From an uncultured Candidatus Saccharibacteria bacterium (GTDB lineage Bacteria; Patescibacteriota; Saccharimonadia; Saccharimonadales; Saccharimonadaceae), in contig CAMVCW010000001.1 in assembly GCA_947166125.1 (NCBI GenBank), forward strand, positions 124,001 to 188,000: a stretch of 64,000 nt of DNA, read 5' to 3'. Below are positions 40,329 to 49,118 of this stretch, one piece after another. Position numbers and translations under genes: made by a program. The notes under the pieces were generated by a model, which was given only the letters and a program-made list of their open reading frames with translations, was not told where the DNA came from and did not search any database. How positions within the stretch are numbered: the first letter of the stretch is position 1; each line of letters opens with the position of its first letter.

Positions 40329-41753
40329 ATGCGGAAAAAGTCCGATTTTATTTTAAGATTTTGTTTAATTATAGGGGACGCGCTGGCGTTGATATTGTCG
40401 TTTGCGGCGGCTTATTTTATCCGGGTGCATGTGGATCCGCGACCGTATGTGTTTGAATCGCAACTTTTGGAATTCACCTGGACAATAGTGTTTTTAGTGC
40501 CGATAATGCTGGTGATACTGGCAGCACTAGGATTATATAAAAAATCTATTTTTTTGGGGCGGTCTAGGTTTCCAGAGAGAATGCGGTTGGTGCTAGCGGC
40601 TATACTATCAGTGGCGGCACTAATTGTATACGATTTCTTTGTGGGGGAAAATTTGTTTCCGGTGCGAGTGATGGCTGTGACGGCAATGGCGTTATGTTTT
40701 GTGTTTTTGCTGGTAGAGCGGATACTGGTAAGATTTATTGTGCGACAGATTTTTAGAAATGATTATGGTACGAAACGGGTGGTGATAATTGGAAATCATA
40801 AAAATACAGAATATTTAGCGGATTATATCACTGCTACACCAGAATGTGGTTATAGATTGGCGGGGATTGTAGCGAACCGCAAATATATTCCGCGAGATTT
40901 GAAAACACACCAATATTCATCGCTCAAAGATGCTTTGAAAAAGGCGCGGGCAGACGTGATTTTTCAGACGGATGAAAAAAGTACAGAATATGTATATAAA
41001 CAGGCAATTGCGCGGCATCTTTTGTATTATTTTGTGCCGAGCGAGACGGCGCTTTCTTCGCATTTTGGTGAATTGGAGTTAGTGGGGAATACTCCAGCAG
41101 TGCTAGTAATGGTAACGCCGCTGATTGGCGGGTATGCGGTAGTAAAGCGTACGTTTGATATTGTTTTTAGCCTTGTGGCAATAATAATTGCGGCGATACC
41201 GATGGCAATAATTTGGCTGATAATTAAGTTTTCCGATTTTAAACATTCGCCGATATATGCAGATGATAGGCTGACGCAATACAACCGGAAATTTAAATGT
41301 TATAAGTTTAGATCTATGAAATCTGAGTATTCTGGACTAACGGCGGAGGAAGCATTTATTAAAATGGGGAAGCCGGAATTGATTAAAAAATACCGGCGGG
41401 ATGGCGACTATATGAAAAATGATCCACGAATTACCAAGATAGGGAAGTTTATCCGGAAGACATCTTTGGATGAATTACCGCAATTGTTTAATATATTGAA
41501 GGGGGATATCTCGTTGATTGGGCCGAGGGCGTTACTGCCAGGAGAGTTACGCGATTATGGCGACAGGTCTTTGCTGCTTACTGTGAAGTCTGGGTTAACT
41601 GGGTTTGCGCAGGTGAGTGGTAGGCGAGATATATCATTTGAAGAACGGCGGGCGCTGGATATTTATTATGTACGGAATTGGTCGTTGATGCTAGATCTTT
41701 CCATTTTCTTTAAGACGATTGCGGCGGTTTTTAAGGGTGAAGGTGCTAAATAA
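40329..41753 (+). CDS. Polyprenyl glycosylphosphotransferase (initiating sugar transferase)
   Basis: 474 residues. Four to five membrane spans (about 10-130) precede a nucleotide-binding-like domain (RVVIIGNHKN near 153), then the C-terminal bacterial sugar transferase domain from about 278 (KRTFDIVFS membrane hairpin, YKFRSMK, RKTSLDELPQLFNILKGDIS, IGPRALLPGE). It transfers sugar-1-phosphate to undecaprenyl phosphate, the first step of capsule or exopolysaccharide synthesis. TATAAT (40317-40322) is 6 nt before the ATG, leaderless candidate. Next gene overlaps by 1 nt. Confidence 0.93.
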   Translation: MRKKSDFILRFCLIIGDALALILSFAAAYFIRVHVDPRPYVFESQLLEFTWTIVFLVPIMLVILAALGLYKKSIFLGRSRFPERMRLVLAAILSVAALIVYDFFVGENLFPVRVMAVTAMALCFVFLLVERILVRFIVRQIFRNDYGTKRVVIIGNHKNTEYLADYITATPECGYRLAGIVANRKYIPRDLKTHQYSSLKDALKKARADVIFQTDEKSTEYVYKQAIARHLLYYFVPSETALSSHFGELELVGNTPAVLVMVTPLIGGYAVVKRTFDIVFSLVAIIIAAIPMAIIWLIIKFSDFKHSPIYADDRLTQYNRKFKCYKFRSMKSEYSGLTAEEAFIKMGKPELIKKYRRDGDYMKNDPRITKIGKFIRKTSLDELPQLFNILKGDISLIGPRALLPGELRDYGDRSLLLTVKSGLTGFAQVSGRRDISFEERRALDIYYVRNWSLMLDLSIFFKTIAAVFKGEGAK

Positions 41754-42982
41754 TGAAAGTTGCGTTGGTTTGTGATTGGCTGACAAATGTGGGTGGTGCG
41801 GAAAAGGTACTTTTACGTATTCATCAGTTATATCCAGATGCGCCAATTTATACTTCGAAATATGACCCGAAAGGGATTGATTGGTTTAAGGATGCAGATG
41901 TGCGGACGGGGTGGTTGCAAAAGTTTCCGAGCAAGCTGCGGCGGGTACTAGGGCCTTTTAGACAATGGTATTTTTCACATCTGGACTTATCAGATTATGA
42001 TTTGATTATATCAGTAACAGGGGCGGAAGCTAAAGCTGTGAAGTCTGGTAGGCGACTTCACGAGGCGGGGAAGAAAAACGTGAAGTGTCCGAATGGACTT
42101 CACATCTCTTATTGTCATGTACCGACGCAATATTATTGGCAAATGTATGATGATTATGTGAAGAATCCGGGATTTGGAGTGCTAAATCCGTTTGTGAGGT
42201 TTTTCTTTAAACTAATGGTGCGGCCTTTACGAAAAGCAGATTTAAAGGCGGCGCAAAATCCGGATTATTTTGTGACGATTTCCGAGTATGCTAAGGATGC
42301 GATTTTGAAGTATTATGGGCGAGAAGCTGTGGTGATACATCCACCAGTGGAGATTGATGATTTTAAAATAAAGTCTAGCAAAAAGCAAACGAAGCAAAGA
42401 AATAAAACTACGAAAAAACAAGGGGCGGGTTCTGCACAGGTTGTGGAAAACTTGGATTTATCTAAAACATATATCACTACTGCGCGTCAAGTGAACTGGA
42501 AAAGATTAGACCTTGCGGTGAAAGCCTGCTTGATGGCCCAACGGCATTTGATGGTAATAGGCGAGGGCCCAGAGCATAGAAAATTGGTGAAAATGGCAGA
42601 AGGTTCGGATTTAATAAAATTTTTGCCGTTAATGAAGAAAGAAGAATTGGCTGTGTATTTAACACAGGCGAAGGGGTATTTGTTTCCTAGTTTGGAGCCA
42701 TTTGGCATAGCACCGGTAGAAGCATTGGCGGCAGGGTGCCCGGTGATAGGTTTTGCTGAGGGCGGATCGCGCGATTATATTAAGGATGGTGAAAACGGAA
42801 TTTTGTTTAAAGAACAGACGGCGAAATCTTTGGCGGAAGCGATTTTGAAGTTTGAAAAAATGAAATTTGATCGTGAAAAGATTTCTAAAACTGCGGATGG
42901 TTTTGGCGTGGCGAGGTTTGATGGGGAAATTGTGAATTTCGTAAAAGAAAAGACGGGTAAGAAAAATGCAAAAGATAAATAA
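41753..42982 (+). CDS. Glycosyltransferase family 4
   Basis: 409 residues of GT-B fold. The N-terminus reads MKVALVCDWLTNVGGAEKVL, with the acceptor-site Gly-Gly-Ala. The C-terminal domain has QVNWKRLDLAVKA, GEGPEHRKL and the EPFGIAPVEALAAGCPVIGF nucleotide-sugar motif (about 312-331). It is the second gene of the polysaccharide operon, overlapping its neighbours on both sides (1 nt and 17 nt). It probably adds a sugar to the lipid-linked primer. Confidence 0.93.
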   Translation: MKVALVCDWLTNVGGAEKVLLRIHQLYPDAPIYTSKYDPKGIDWFKDADVRTGWLQKFPSKLRRVLGPFRQWYFSHLDLSDYDLIISVTGAEAKAVKSGRRLHEAGKKNVKCPNGLHISYCHVPTQYYWQMYDDYVKNPGFGVLNPFVRFFFKLMVRPLRKADLKAAQNPDYFVTISEYAKDAILKYYGREAVVIHPPVEIDDFKIKSSKKQTKQRNKTTKKQGAGSAQVVENLDLSKTYITTARQVNWKRLDLAVKACLMAQRHLMVIGEGPEHRKLVKMAEGSDLIKFLPLMKKEELAVYLTQAKGYLFPSLEPFGIAPVEALAAGCPVIGFAEGGSRDYIKDGENGILFKEQTAKSLAEAILKFEKMKFDREKISKTADGFGVARFDGEIVNFVKEKTGKKNAKDK

Positions 42983-44363
42983 GCTTTATAGAGGATTGAT
43001 TTATATATTGCCAGCGGTGTTGTTTTTTTCTTATTATCTGGTGATTAAATTGGGCGCGAGTGAATCGATGAACTTTGAGCTATCTTTGCCGTTGATTTGG
43101 CTGGTGGTATTTGATGTGGTGGCGTTTGGGATAATGATAAAGAAAAAGATACTATTTAAAGATTTTAAGAAAAAATGGATATGGTTGCTATTTCCTGGAT
43201 TTTTGACGGTATCGGTGCTATGGTCGCTAAATAGTTTGCGAGGATTATTAACCGTGGGAATATTATGGTTTATATATTTTGCGGGATATGCGTTTTTTTC
43301 TTTACGGAGTATTTTGAAGGAGGCGGGTGTTAAAGAAATATTCTGGAAAATGTTTTTTGGTTCGGCGCTGGTGGTGTGTGGGTGGTGTTTGGTGCAATGT
43401 ATATTGGATCTAGCTGGGGCGTCTCGTGAGACAAGTTTGATGTGTGCAGGATGTACGTATAAAATGTTTGGGTTTCCGCATCCGAATGGATTTGCAATAG
43501 AGCCACAATTTATGGGGAATTTATTAATTGCGCCGGCGATAGTGAGTGCGTGGTTTGGCTTAAAGAAAAATAAGCAATATTTTTGGTTGTTTTTTATTTT
43601 TGCAGTGACAATATTTTTAACATTTTCGCGAGGGGCGATTTATGCGTTTGTGGTGGCAATGATTTTTATGACAGTATTTGAGTGGGTGCGGCAAAAAGAT
43701 TGGAGAGTTTGTAAAACTTTTTTGATTATTGCTGCAGCGTTTTTGTTCACGCTGAATTTGCAGGGTGTGATGACACAGGCTGGCCTAACTAATGATACTT
43801 ATGTGGATGGAGTGGCAAAAGTAATAAATCAATTGTCGTTAGGGATTATTGATATTCGTAAGAGTAAAAGTGAGATTTTACCGGAGGAGGCGAATGCACC
43901 TAATTTAGAAACGGTAGATGAAGAAGCTAAAGAAGATAAGGCGGTGTTTGATGGTTATGTGGAGGAATCTACGGATACGCGAGTGCGGTTAACTGATGCG
44001 GCGCTAATGGTGTGGCGGAAAGATTTTAAGACTATAATGTTTGGCGTGGGATTAGGTGGGGCTGGGCAAGCGTTGTACGTAAATGGACTATCGCCAGCGC
44101 CAAAAGAAATTGTGCAAAATCAATACGCGAGTTTGTTGCTAGAAACTGGATTGGTGGGTATGGTGTTAATGGTAATGACTCTGGTTTTGATCGTTCGGGC
44201 GGTGTACAAAAATCCAGCTAGGGAAGTAATTTGGACGTTGATATTGGCGTACGGAATAACGGTATGCTTTTTTGCGGGATTACCGAACGCGTTGCATATT
44301 TATTTGCTGCCGGCGATTTTGATGGTTATACTTGGCGACGGAAAAAGTTTGTATCGTAAATAG
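42966..44363 (+). CDS. O-antigen ligase/Wzy-like polymerase
   Basis: 465 residues with about ten hydrophobic spans and a large extracellular loop (about 290-345, acidic). Segments FGFPHPNGFA and LTFSRGAIYAF are typical of the Wzy_C/O-antigen ligase family. It would polymerise or transfer the glycan made by the upstream genes outside the membrane. It overlaps GT4 by 17 bp and converges with the GNAT gene, overlapping it by 38 bp. Confidence 0.85.
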   Translation: MQKINKLYRGLIYILPAVLFFSYYLVIKLGASESMNFELSLPLIWLVVFDVVAFGIMIKKKILFKDFKKKWIWLLFPGFLTVSVLWSLNSLRGLLTVGILWFIYFAGYAFFSLRSILKEAGVKEIFWKMFFGSALVVCGWCLVQCILDLAGASRETSLMCAGCTYKMFGFPHPNGFAIEPQFMGNLLIAPAIVSAWFGLKKNKQYFWLFFIFAVTIFLTFSRGAIYAFVVAMIFMTVFEWVRQKDWRVCKTFLIIAAAFLFTLNLQGVMTQAGLTNDTYVDGVAKVINQLSLGIIDIRKSKSEILPEEANAPNLETVDEEAKEDKAVFDGYVEESTDTRVRLTDAALMVWRKDFKTIMFGVGLGGAGQALYVNGLSPAPKEIVQNQYASLLLETGLVGMVLMVMTLVLIVRAVYKNPAREVIWTLILAYGITVCFFAGLPNALHIYLLPAILMVILGDGKSLYRK

Positions 44364-44766
44364 TGGCGCCGTGATTTTTATAGAATTGTTGAGATGCTTC
44401 GCGGCCGTTGCCACAAGTAAATTCTAGGTTGTTACAACCTTTGTCTTTAGCCCAGGCTAGCATAGCATCCCAGAGGGCAGAACCGATACCTTTGCCGCGG
44501 ACAGTTTGGTCGGTGACGAAATCTTCAAGATAGGCATTTTTGCGGATGATGGGCCCCATATGAATAGATAGTGTAGCAATGCCGATGATTTGATTGTTGT
44601 CGTCTATGGCAACCAACATATCGTGATAAGGGGAAGCGATAAGTTCTTCAAACCATTCTTTAGGGATTTCACCGCGGTCTTTGCCACTGCGAGATAGTTG
44701 GATGAGGAGTTTACGGATTTGATCGGCGGTTTCGGGGGTGTATTTTTCTAGTTTGGTAATTTTCAT
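44326..44766 (-). CDS. GNAT family N-acetyltransferase
   Basis: 146 residues. The acetyl-CoA site reads VRGKGIGSALWDAML (Q/RxxGxG/A motif) near 90-104, followed by the C-terminal FYKNHGA motif. SD GGAGA precedes the ATG. The ATG overlaps the stop of glmM by 4 bp, so it is co-translated with it. Substrate unknown; the link to amino-sugar synthesis is only positional. Confidence 0.87.
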   Translation of the reverse strand: MKITKLEKYTPETADQIRKLLIQLSRSGKDRGEIPKEWFEELIASPYHDMLVAIDDNNQIIGIATLSIHMGPIIRKNAYLEDFVTDQTVRGKGIGSALWDAMLAWAKDKGCNNLEFTCGNGREASQQFYKNHGATIYDTNFFRRQV

Positions 44767-46082
44767 AAGATTTCTCCTAATTTAGTTTTGAGTTCTTCGG
44801 CGAGGGTGGTGATTTTTGCTTTGTCGTCTCCCCACATGGTAATGCGGATAAGATTTTCAGTGCCAGAGGGACGGACGAGCAAACGCCCATTAGCGGACTT
44901 GACTTTTTCTCTAAATTGTGCTAGTATATCTTTAACGACGTTAGACGTCGCTAGGCTGGATTTTTGTGCTGGCGTGGCGTCTAGTGTGAGATTAACTTGG
45001 GGATATTTGGTGATGATACTAGCGAGTTTAGAAAGGCTTTTGCCGGTGGTGGCGATGGCTTTAGTAACAATGAGGGCAGTGAGCATGCCGTCGCCGGTGG
45101 CTTCGCCAGGGAGGATGATGTGTCCAGATTGTTCTCCGCCGATGGCGATATGTTTTTCACGCATGGCGGCGGCTACATTGGAATCACCGACTGGGGTAAT
45201 CTCTAACTTAATTTTATGATTTTTGGTCCAATTTAGGATGCCTTGGTTGGCCATGACGGTAACAGCAATGGAATCTAAATGTAGGTAGTTTGCAAGAATA
45301 GCAATAATTTGGTCGCCATCTACAATCTCACCGTTTTCATCTATCATGAGGACACGATCTCCATCACCGTCAAAAGCAATGCCATAATCTAGCTTATTAC
45401 TTTTGACGAGATTCTGAAGTTGCTCTAAGTGAGTACTGCCACAATTATGGTTGATTTTGGTGCCATAAGAATCATCGGCATTGATGAGTTCTACCTTGGC
45501 TCCGAATTCTTCAAATACAGTTTTATTGATGGTGCTAGTGGCCCCGTTGGCGCAATCCATGCCAATGTGGAGGTTGGAAAAATCGATACCTTTGAGATGC
45601 TCGCGTAGATGGTCTTTGTATATATCTATGGCATCTTCGTGCAAACTTTCGCGGATGCTGGGAGAAACAGCAGAGTAAGTTTGGGGATTATCTAGCGCAT
45701 TTTCAATGGTTTGGCGGCCTTTTTCGGATAGTTTGATGCCGGTGTCGTGAGGGCCGCGTTCAAAGATTTTGATGCCGTTATCTGTGTATGGGTTGTGGGA
45801 GGCGGTGACGTCTATAGCGATATCAAAACCCATCTTGGTGAAACAATAATTGATGGCTGGAGTAGGCAAAACACCAACATTACCATATTCTATGCCGAAA
45901 GTTTCAAGGGCGGTTTCTAGATCGGCTAGGATCCACTCAGTGGATTCGCGAGTGTCGCCACCGATTAAGACTTTGACATTGTCGCCGGTATAATCGATGA
46001 GACCTTTGATGATGTTGGTAAGAAAATCTGGGGTGAATTGATCGGCTTTTTGACGGATACCATCGGTGCCAAAGTATTTCAT
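44763..46082 (-). CDS. glmM: Phosphoglucosamine mutase
   Basis: 439 residues. N-terminal KYFGTDGIR, phosphoserine loop DVTASHNPYTDNGIKIF (Ser95), metal loop DGDGDR near 240, sugar loop GGEQSGH and the phosphate loop RPSGTENLIRI near the end. It converts glucosamine-6-phosphate (from GlmS) to glucosamine-1-phosphate for UDP-GlcNAc. SD AGGAG precedes the ATG, and the start overlaps the Pta-like gene by 4 bp. Confidence 0.92.
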   Translation of the reverse strand: MKYFGTDGIRQKADQFTPDFLTNIIKGLIDYTGDNVKVLIGGDTRESTEWILADLETALETFGIEYGNVGVLPTPAINYCFTKMGFDIAIDVTASHNPYTDNGIKIFERGPHDTGIKLSEKGRQTIENALDNPQTYSAVSPSIRESLHEDAIDIYKDHLREHLKGIDFSNLHIGMDCANGATSTINKTVFEEFGAKVELINADDSYGTKINHNCGSTHLEQLQNLVKSNKLDYGIAFDGDGDRVLMIDENGEIVDGDQIIAILANYLHLDSIAVTVMANQGILNWTKNHKIKLEITPVGDSNVAAAMREKHIAIGGEQSGHIILPGEATGDGMLTALIVTKAIATTGKSLSKLASIITKYPQVNLTLDATPAQKSSLATSNVVKDILAQFREKVKSANGRLLVRPSGTENLIRITMWGDDKAKITTLAEELKTKLGEIL

Positions 46083-46822
46083 AGTAAACTCCTAATTACT
46101 TTGATGGTTAAAATAATATCTTCCATGGTGCTACCGCGAGATAAGTCGGCCAATGGAATTTGGAAGCCCTGGATAATCGGTCCGGCGATGGTAAAGCCGC
46201 CGAATTGCTCGAGCGATTTGTAAAAGATGTTGCCAGAATTAAGATCTGGAGTAATAAGGATGTTAGCTTTACCTTTGATTTGCGAATTGGAAAACTTTTT
46301 GGCGGAAATTGTGGGACTTACAGCGGCATCTAGCTGCATTTCACCGTCAATTAGCCAATCTGGATGGTTTTGGCGGATTTTGCTAATTATGAAATGAATT
46401 TTTTCGAGATCGGGATTTTTGCCGCCGCTGCCATTGGTGGAATAGGAAAGCATGGCGATTTTGGGCTGTTCATTATAATAAGTTTGATAAGTTTTGGCGG
46501 TATCTTCAACTATAGTATAGAGTTGTTCCTTGGTGGGAATTTTGTTGACTCCGCCATCGGCGAGAGCGAAATGCTGGCCTTCTTTTTCACAGATAAAACA
46601 ACTAGAGAAATAATCAGATTTTAATGGTAAGTGGTTTTTGTATGCTATAAGGACATCACGCGAAGAATAATCTAGGCCAGAAATCATGGAATCGGCTTGA
46701 CCTTGGGCTAATATTTCGTTGGCATCGTTGAGGTTTTCAGTGTTGATGAACTCTATTTCTGGAAAACCCTGGATGGCTTTTTGGATGATAGGGTTTTCTA
46801 ATTCTGGTATGAGGATTTTCAT
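46079..46822 (-). CDS. Short phosphate acetyl/butyryltransferase-like protein
   Basis: 247 residues from ATG 46822, compared with about 330 for Pta. The conserved C-terminal part GPIIQGFQIPLADLSRGSTM and the middle QLDAAVSPTISAKK mark the PTA_PTB family, while the N-terminal domain is shortened. TATAAT (46829-46834) ends 6 nt before the ATG and there is no SD, so it is leaderless. An upstream ATG in frame (46840) would lie in the promoter. It is first in an operon with glmM and the acetyltransferase. Activity with acetyl-CoA is likely but unproven because of the truncation. Confidence 0.8.
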   Translation of the reverse strand: MKILIPELENPIIQKAIQGFPEIEFINTENLNDANEILAQGQADSMISGLDYSSRDVLIAYKNHLPLKSDYFSSCFICEKEGQHFALADGGVNKIPTKEQLYTIVEDTAKTYQTYYNEQPKIAMLSYSTNGSGGKNPDLEKIHFIISKIRQNHPDWLIDGEMQLDAAVSPTISAKKFSNSQIKGKANILITPDLNSGNIFYKSLEQFGGFTIAGPIIQGFQIPLADLSRGSTMEDIILTIKVIRSLL

Positions 46823-46840
46823 AGATAAATTATAGCACAC

Positions 46841-46869
46841 AAAATAGCCCCAGGAAGTGGGGCTATTTT
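46841..46869 (-). terminator. dnaK terminator
   Basis: AAAATAGCCCC (46841-46851), 7-nt loop, GGGGCTATTTT (46859-46869): perfect 11-bp stem, U-rich on the minus strand, directly after the dnaK stop. Confidence 0.85.
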
Positions 46870-46885
46870 GGAAGAGTGGAATAGA

Positions 46886-48775
46886 TTATTTATCTACTAC
46901 TTCGCCTTCGACTGGTTCGTCATCGGAAGACTTGTCGTCTTTTTTGTCTTTTGATTTAGTGTCGTCGGCAGAAGCTTGATACATCTTGGCGCCGATAGGC
47001 ATGATTTTATCGGAAAGCTCTTTGGTGGCCTCTTCGTACTTTTCTTTGTCGGCGTCGGTGTCGTTTAGTACCTTGCGAGCCTCTTCTACGGCTTTTTTGA
47101 TAGTCTCTTTATCTTCGTCGCTAATCTTATCCTTGTATTCATCGGGCATCTTTTCGGCTTGATAAATGGTGTTTTCTAGGTGGTTTTTAGCGTCGATACC
47201 TTCCTTTTTCTTTTTATCCTCTTCAGCGTGAAGTTCGGCTTCTTTTTGAGCTTTTTCGATATCTTCTTTGCTCATGTTGCCAGAGTTTTGGATGGTGATA
47301 GATTGCTCTTTACCGGTGCCTTTGTCTTTGGCGGTAACGTTTAAGATGCCGTTAGCGTCTAGGTTGAAGGTAACTTCAATCTGTGGCACGCCGCGTGGAG
47401 CTGGTGCGATGCCGTCTAGGATAAAGCGGCCGAGAGATTTGTTGTCTTTAGCAAATTCGCGTTCGCCTTGAAGGACATGGATTTCTACCTGAGGCTGATT
47501 GTCGCTGGCAGTGGAAAATACTTCAGATTTAGATGTAGGGATGGTGGTGTTACGCTCAATTAACGGAGTGCGGACGCCGCCCATGGTTTCGATACCAAGA
47601 GTAAGTGGAGTAACGTCTAGAAGTAATACGTCTTTGACATCGCCTTGAAGTACGCCGCCCTGGATAGCTGCACCTACGGCTACAACTTCGTCTGGGTTGA
47701 CGCCCTGCATTGGGTCTTTGCCGAAGATGGCTTTGACTTTTTCTACTACGGCTGGCATACGAGTCATACCGCCGACCATCACGATTTCGTCGATATCAGA
47801 AGTTTTGAGCTTGGCGTCTTTTAGAGCTTTTTCTACTGGCTCGGCTAGGCGATCTAGAAGTGGTGCTACCAATTCTTCTAGTTTGGCACGTGTAAGGGTA
47901 TATTCAAAATGCTTTGGACCATCGGCATCGGCAGAAAGGAAGGGAAGATTGATATCGGTAGAAGTGCTGGATGATAGCTCTTTTTTAGCCTTTTCGGCTT
48001 CGTCTTTGACGCGTTGCATAGCGGCAGCGTCACCCTTGATATCAATGCCGGATTCTTTCTTGAATTCATCTACTAGGAAGTTAACGATAATATTGTCAAA
48101 ATCTTCACCACCTAGGTGAGTATCGCCGTTGGTGGAAAGTACTTCAAACACACCGTCGCCGATATCCATGATGCTTACATCGAAGGTACCGCCACCAAGA
48201 TCGAAGACGGCGATTTTCTCGTCTTTTTTGCCTTCTAGACCATAGGCTAGAGCGGCTGCGGTAGGTTCGTTGATAATACGCTTTACTTCAAGACCGGCGA
48301 TTTTGCCAGCATCTTTGGTGGCTTGACGTTGAGAATCGTCGAAGTAGGCAGGTACGGTAATGATAGCTTCGGTGACTTTTTCGCCAAGGAAAGCTTCGGC
48401 GTCGGCTTTGATTTTGCTAAGAATCATGGCACTGATTTCTTCTGGCGTGTATTCTTTGCCGTCCATTTCTACGGCTACGCCATTGCCTTTTTTGACGATT
48501 TTGTAAGGGCTGATTTCTTTGTCGCGTTCGACTTCTTTATCGGTGAATTTGCGGCCGATTAAGCGTTTGATGCCGTAAATAGTGTTTTTTGGGTTGGTTA
48601 CGCGCTGACGTTGGGCGACTTTGCCTACTAGACGCTCGCCTTTTTTGGTGACAGCTACTACAGATGGGGTAGTGCGATCGCCTTCCGAATTGGTGATAAC
48701 TTCTGGTTTTCCGGCCACCATATAGGCGAATGCCGAGTTGGTGGTGCCGAGGTCGATACCGATAATTTTGCTCAT
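46886..48775 (-). CDS. dnaK: Chaperone DnaK (Hsp70)
   Basis: 629 residues. N-terminal [15 protein letters not shown], phosphate motifs [12 protein letters not shown], the adenosine motif [10 protein letters not shown], hydrophobic linker [15 protein letters not shown] and an acidic C-terminal tail ending VEGEVVDK. It refolds proteins with DnaJ and GrpE. GrpE and HrcA are not next to it. SD AAGGAGG lies 6 nt before the ATG. Two CIRCE operators and a strong promoter lie upstream. Confidence 0.98.
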   Translation of the reverse strand: MSKIIGIDLGTTNSAFAYMVAGKPEVITNSEGDRTTPSVVAVTKKGERLVGKVAQRQRVTNPKNTIYGIKRLIGRKFTDKEVERDKEISPYKIVKKGNGVAVEMDGKEYTPEEISAMILSKIKADAEAFLGEKVTEAIITVPAYFDDSQRQATKDAGKIAGLEVKRIINEPTAAALAYGLEGKKDEKIAVFDLGGGTFDVSIMDIGDGVFEVLSTNGDTHLGGEDFDNIIVNFLVDEFKKESGIDIKGDAAAMQRVKDEAEKAKKELSSSTSTDINLPFLSADADGPKHFEYTLTRAKLEELVAPLLDRLAEPVEKALKDAKLKTSDIDEIVMVGGMTRMPAVVEKVKAIFGKDPMQGVNPDEVVAVGAAIQGGVLQGDVKDVLLLDVTPLTLGIETMGGVRTPLIERNTTIPTSKSEVFSTASDNQPQVEIHVLQGEREFAKDNKSLGRFILDGIAPAPRGVPQIEVTFNLDANGILNVTAKDKGTGKEQSITIQNSGNMSKEDIEKAQKEAELHAEEDKKKKEGIDAKNHLENTIYQAEKMPDEYKDKISDEDKETIKKAVEEARKVLNDTDADKEKYEEATKELSDKIMPIGAKMYQASADDTKSKDKKDDKSSDDEPVEGEVVDK

Positions 48776-48823
48776 TATGATCCTCCTTTTTGAGTTTATT
48801 TTATTACGATTTTAATGATTTTT

Positions 48824-48850
48824 CTGGCACTCATGCGTGGTGAGTGCTAA
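48824..48850 (-). promoter_or_regulatory. CIRCE operator 1 of dnaK
   Basis: CTGGCACTC, 9 nt, GAGTGCTAA. It lies just after the predicted transcription start. Confidence 0.88.
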
Positions 48851-48859
48851 TCTTCCTCT

Positions 48860-48888
48860 ATTGTAGCGCATTGGCACTCGGTTGTCAA
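48860..48888 (-). promoter_or_regulatory. dnaK promoter
   Basis: On the minus strand TTGACA (48883-48888), 17 nt, TACAAT (48860-48865). The -35 lies in the second CIRCE box. Confidence 0.85.
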
Positions 48889-48897
48889 GTGTGCTAA
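48871..48897 (-). promoter_or_regulatory. CIRCE operator 2 of dnaK
   Basis: TTGGCACTC, 9 nt, GTGTGCTAA, covering the -35. Two boxes suggest tighter HrcA control than at dnaJ. Confidence 0.82.
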
Positions 48898-49048
48898 TGA
48901 AATTTGAGTAAAAGTGTTGGTTTGGGGAATAGAACTTTTGTTTAGTATGTTGAATAGTGCTGGGTGGGGTTGGGTTTTGCGGGGGTAAATTGATTGGCGA
49001 TTACAATGTAGGCATAGTTGAAATAGAAAAGATTCATATTTTCTGGGG

Positions 49049-49077
49049 TTGACTTTTTGCCGGGGAGGGGGTATACT
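49049..49077 (+). promoter_or_regulatory. Promoter of the CBM26 surface protein
   Basis: TTGACT (49049-49054), 17 nt, TATACT (49072-49077). The remaining gap 48898-49048 shows nothing else. Confidence 0.75.
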
Positions 49078-49118
49078 TATAAACATAAAGGTTATACAAC
49101 ATAAAAAAGGAATATAAA

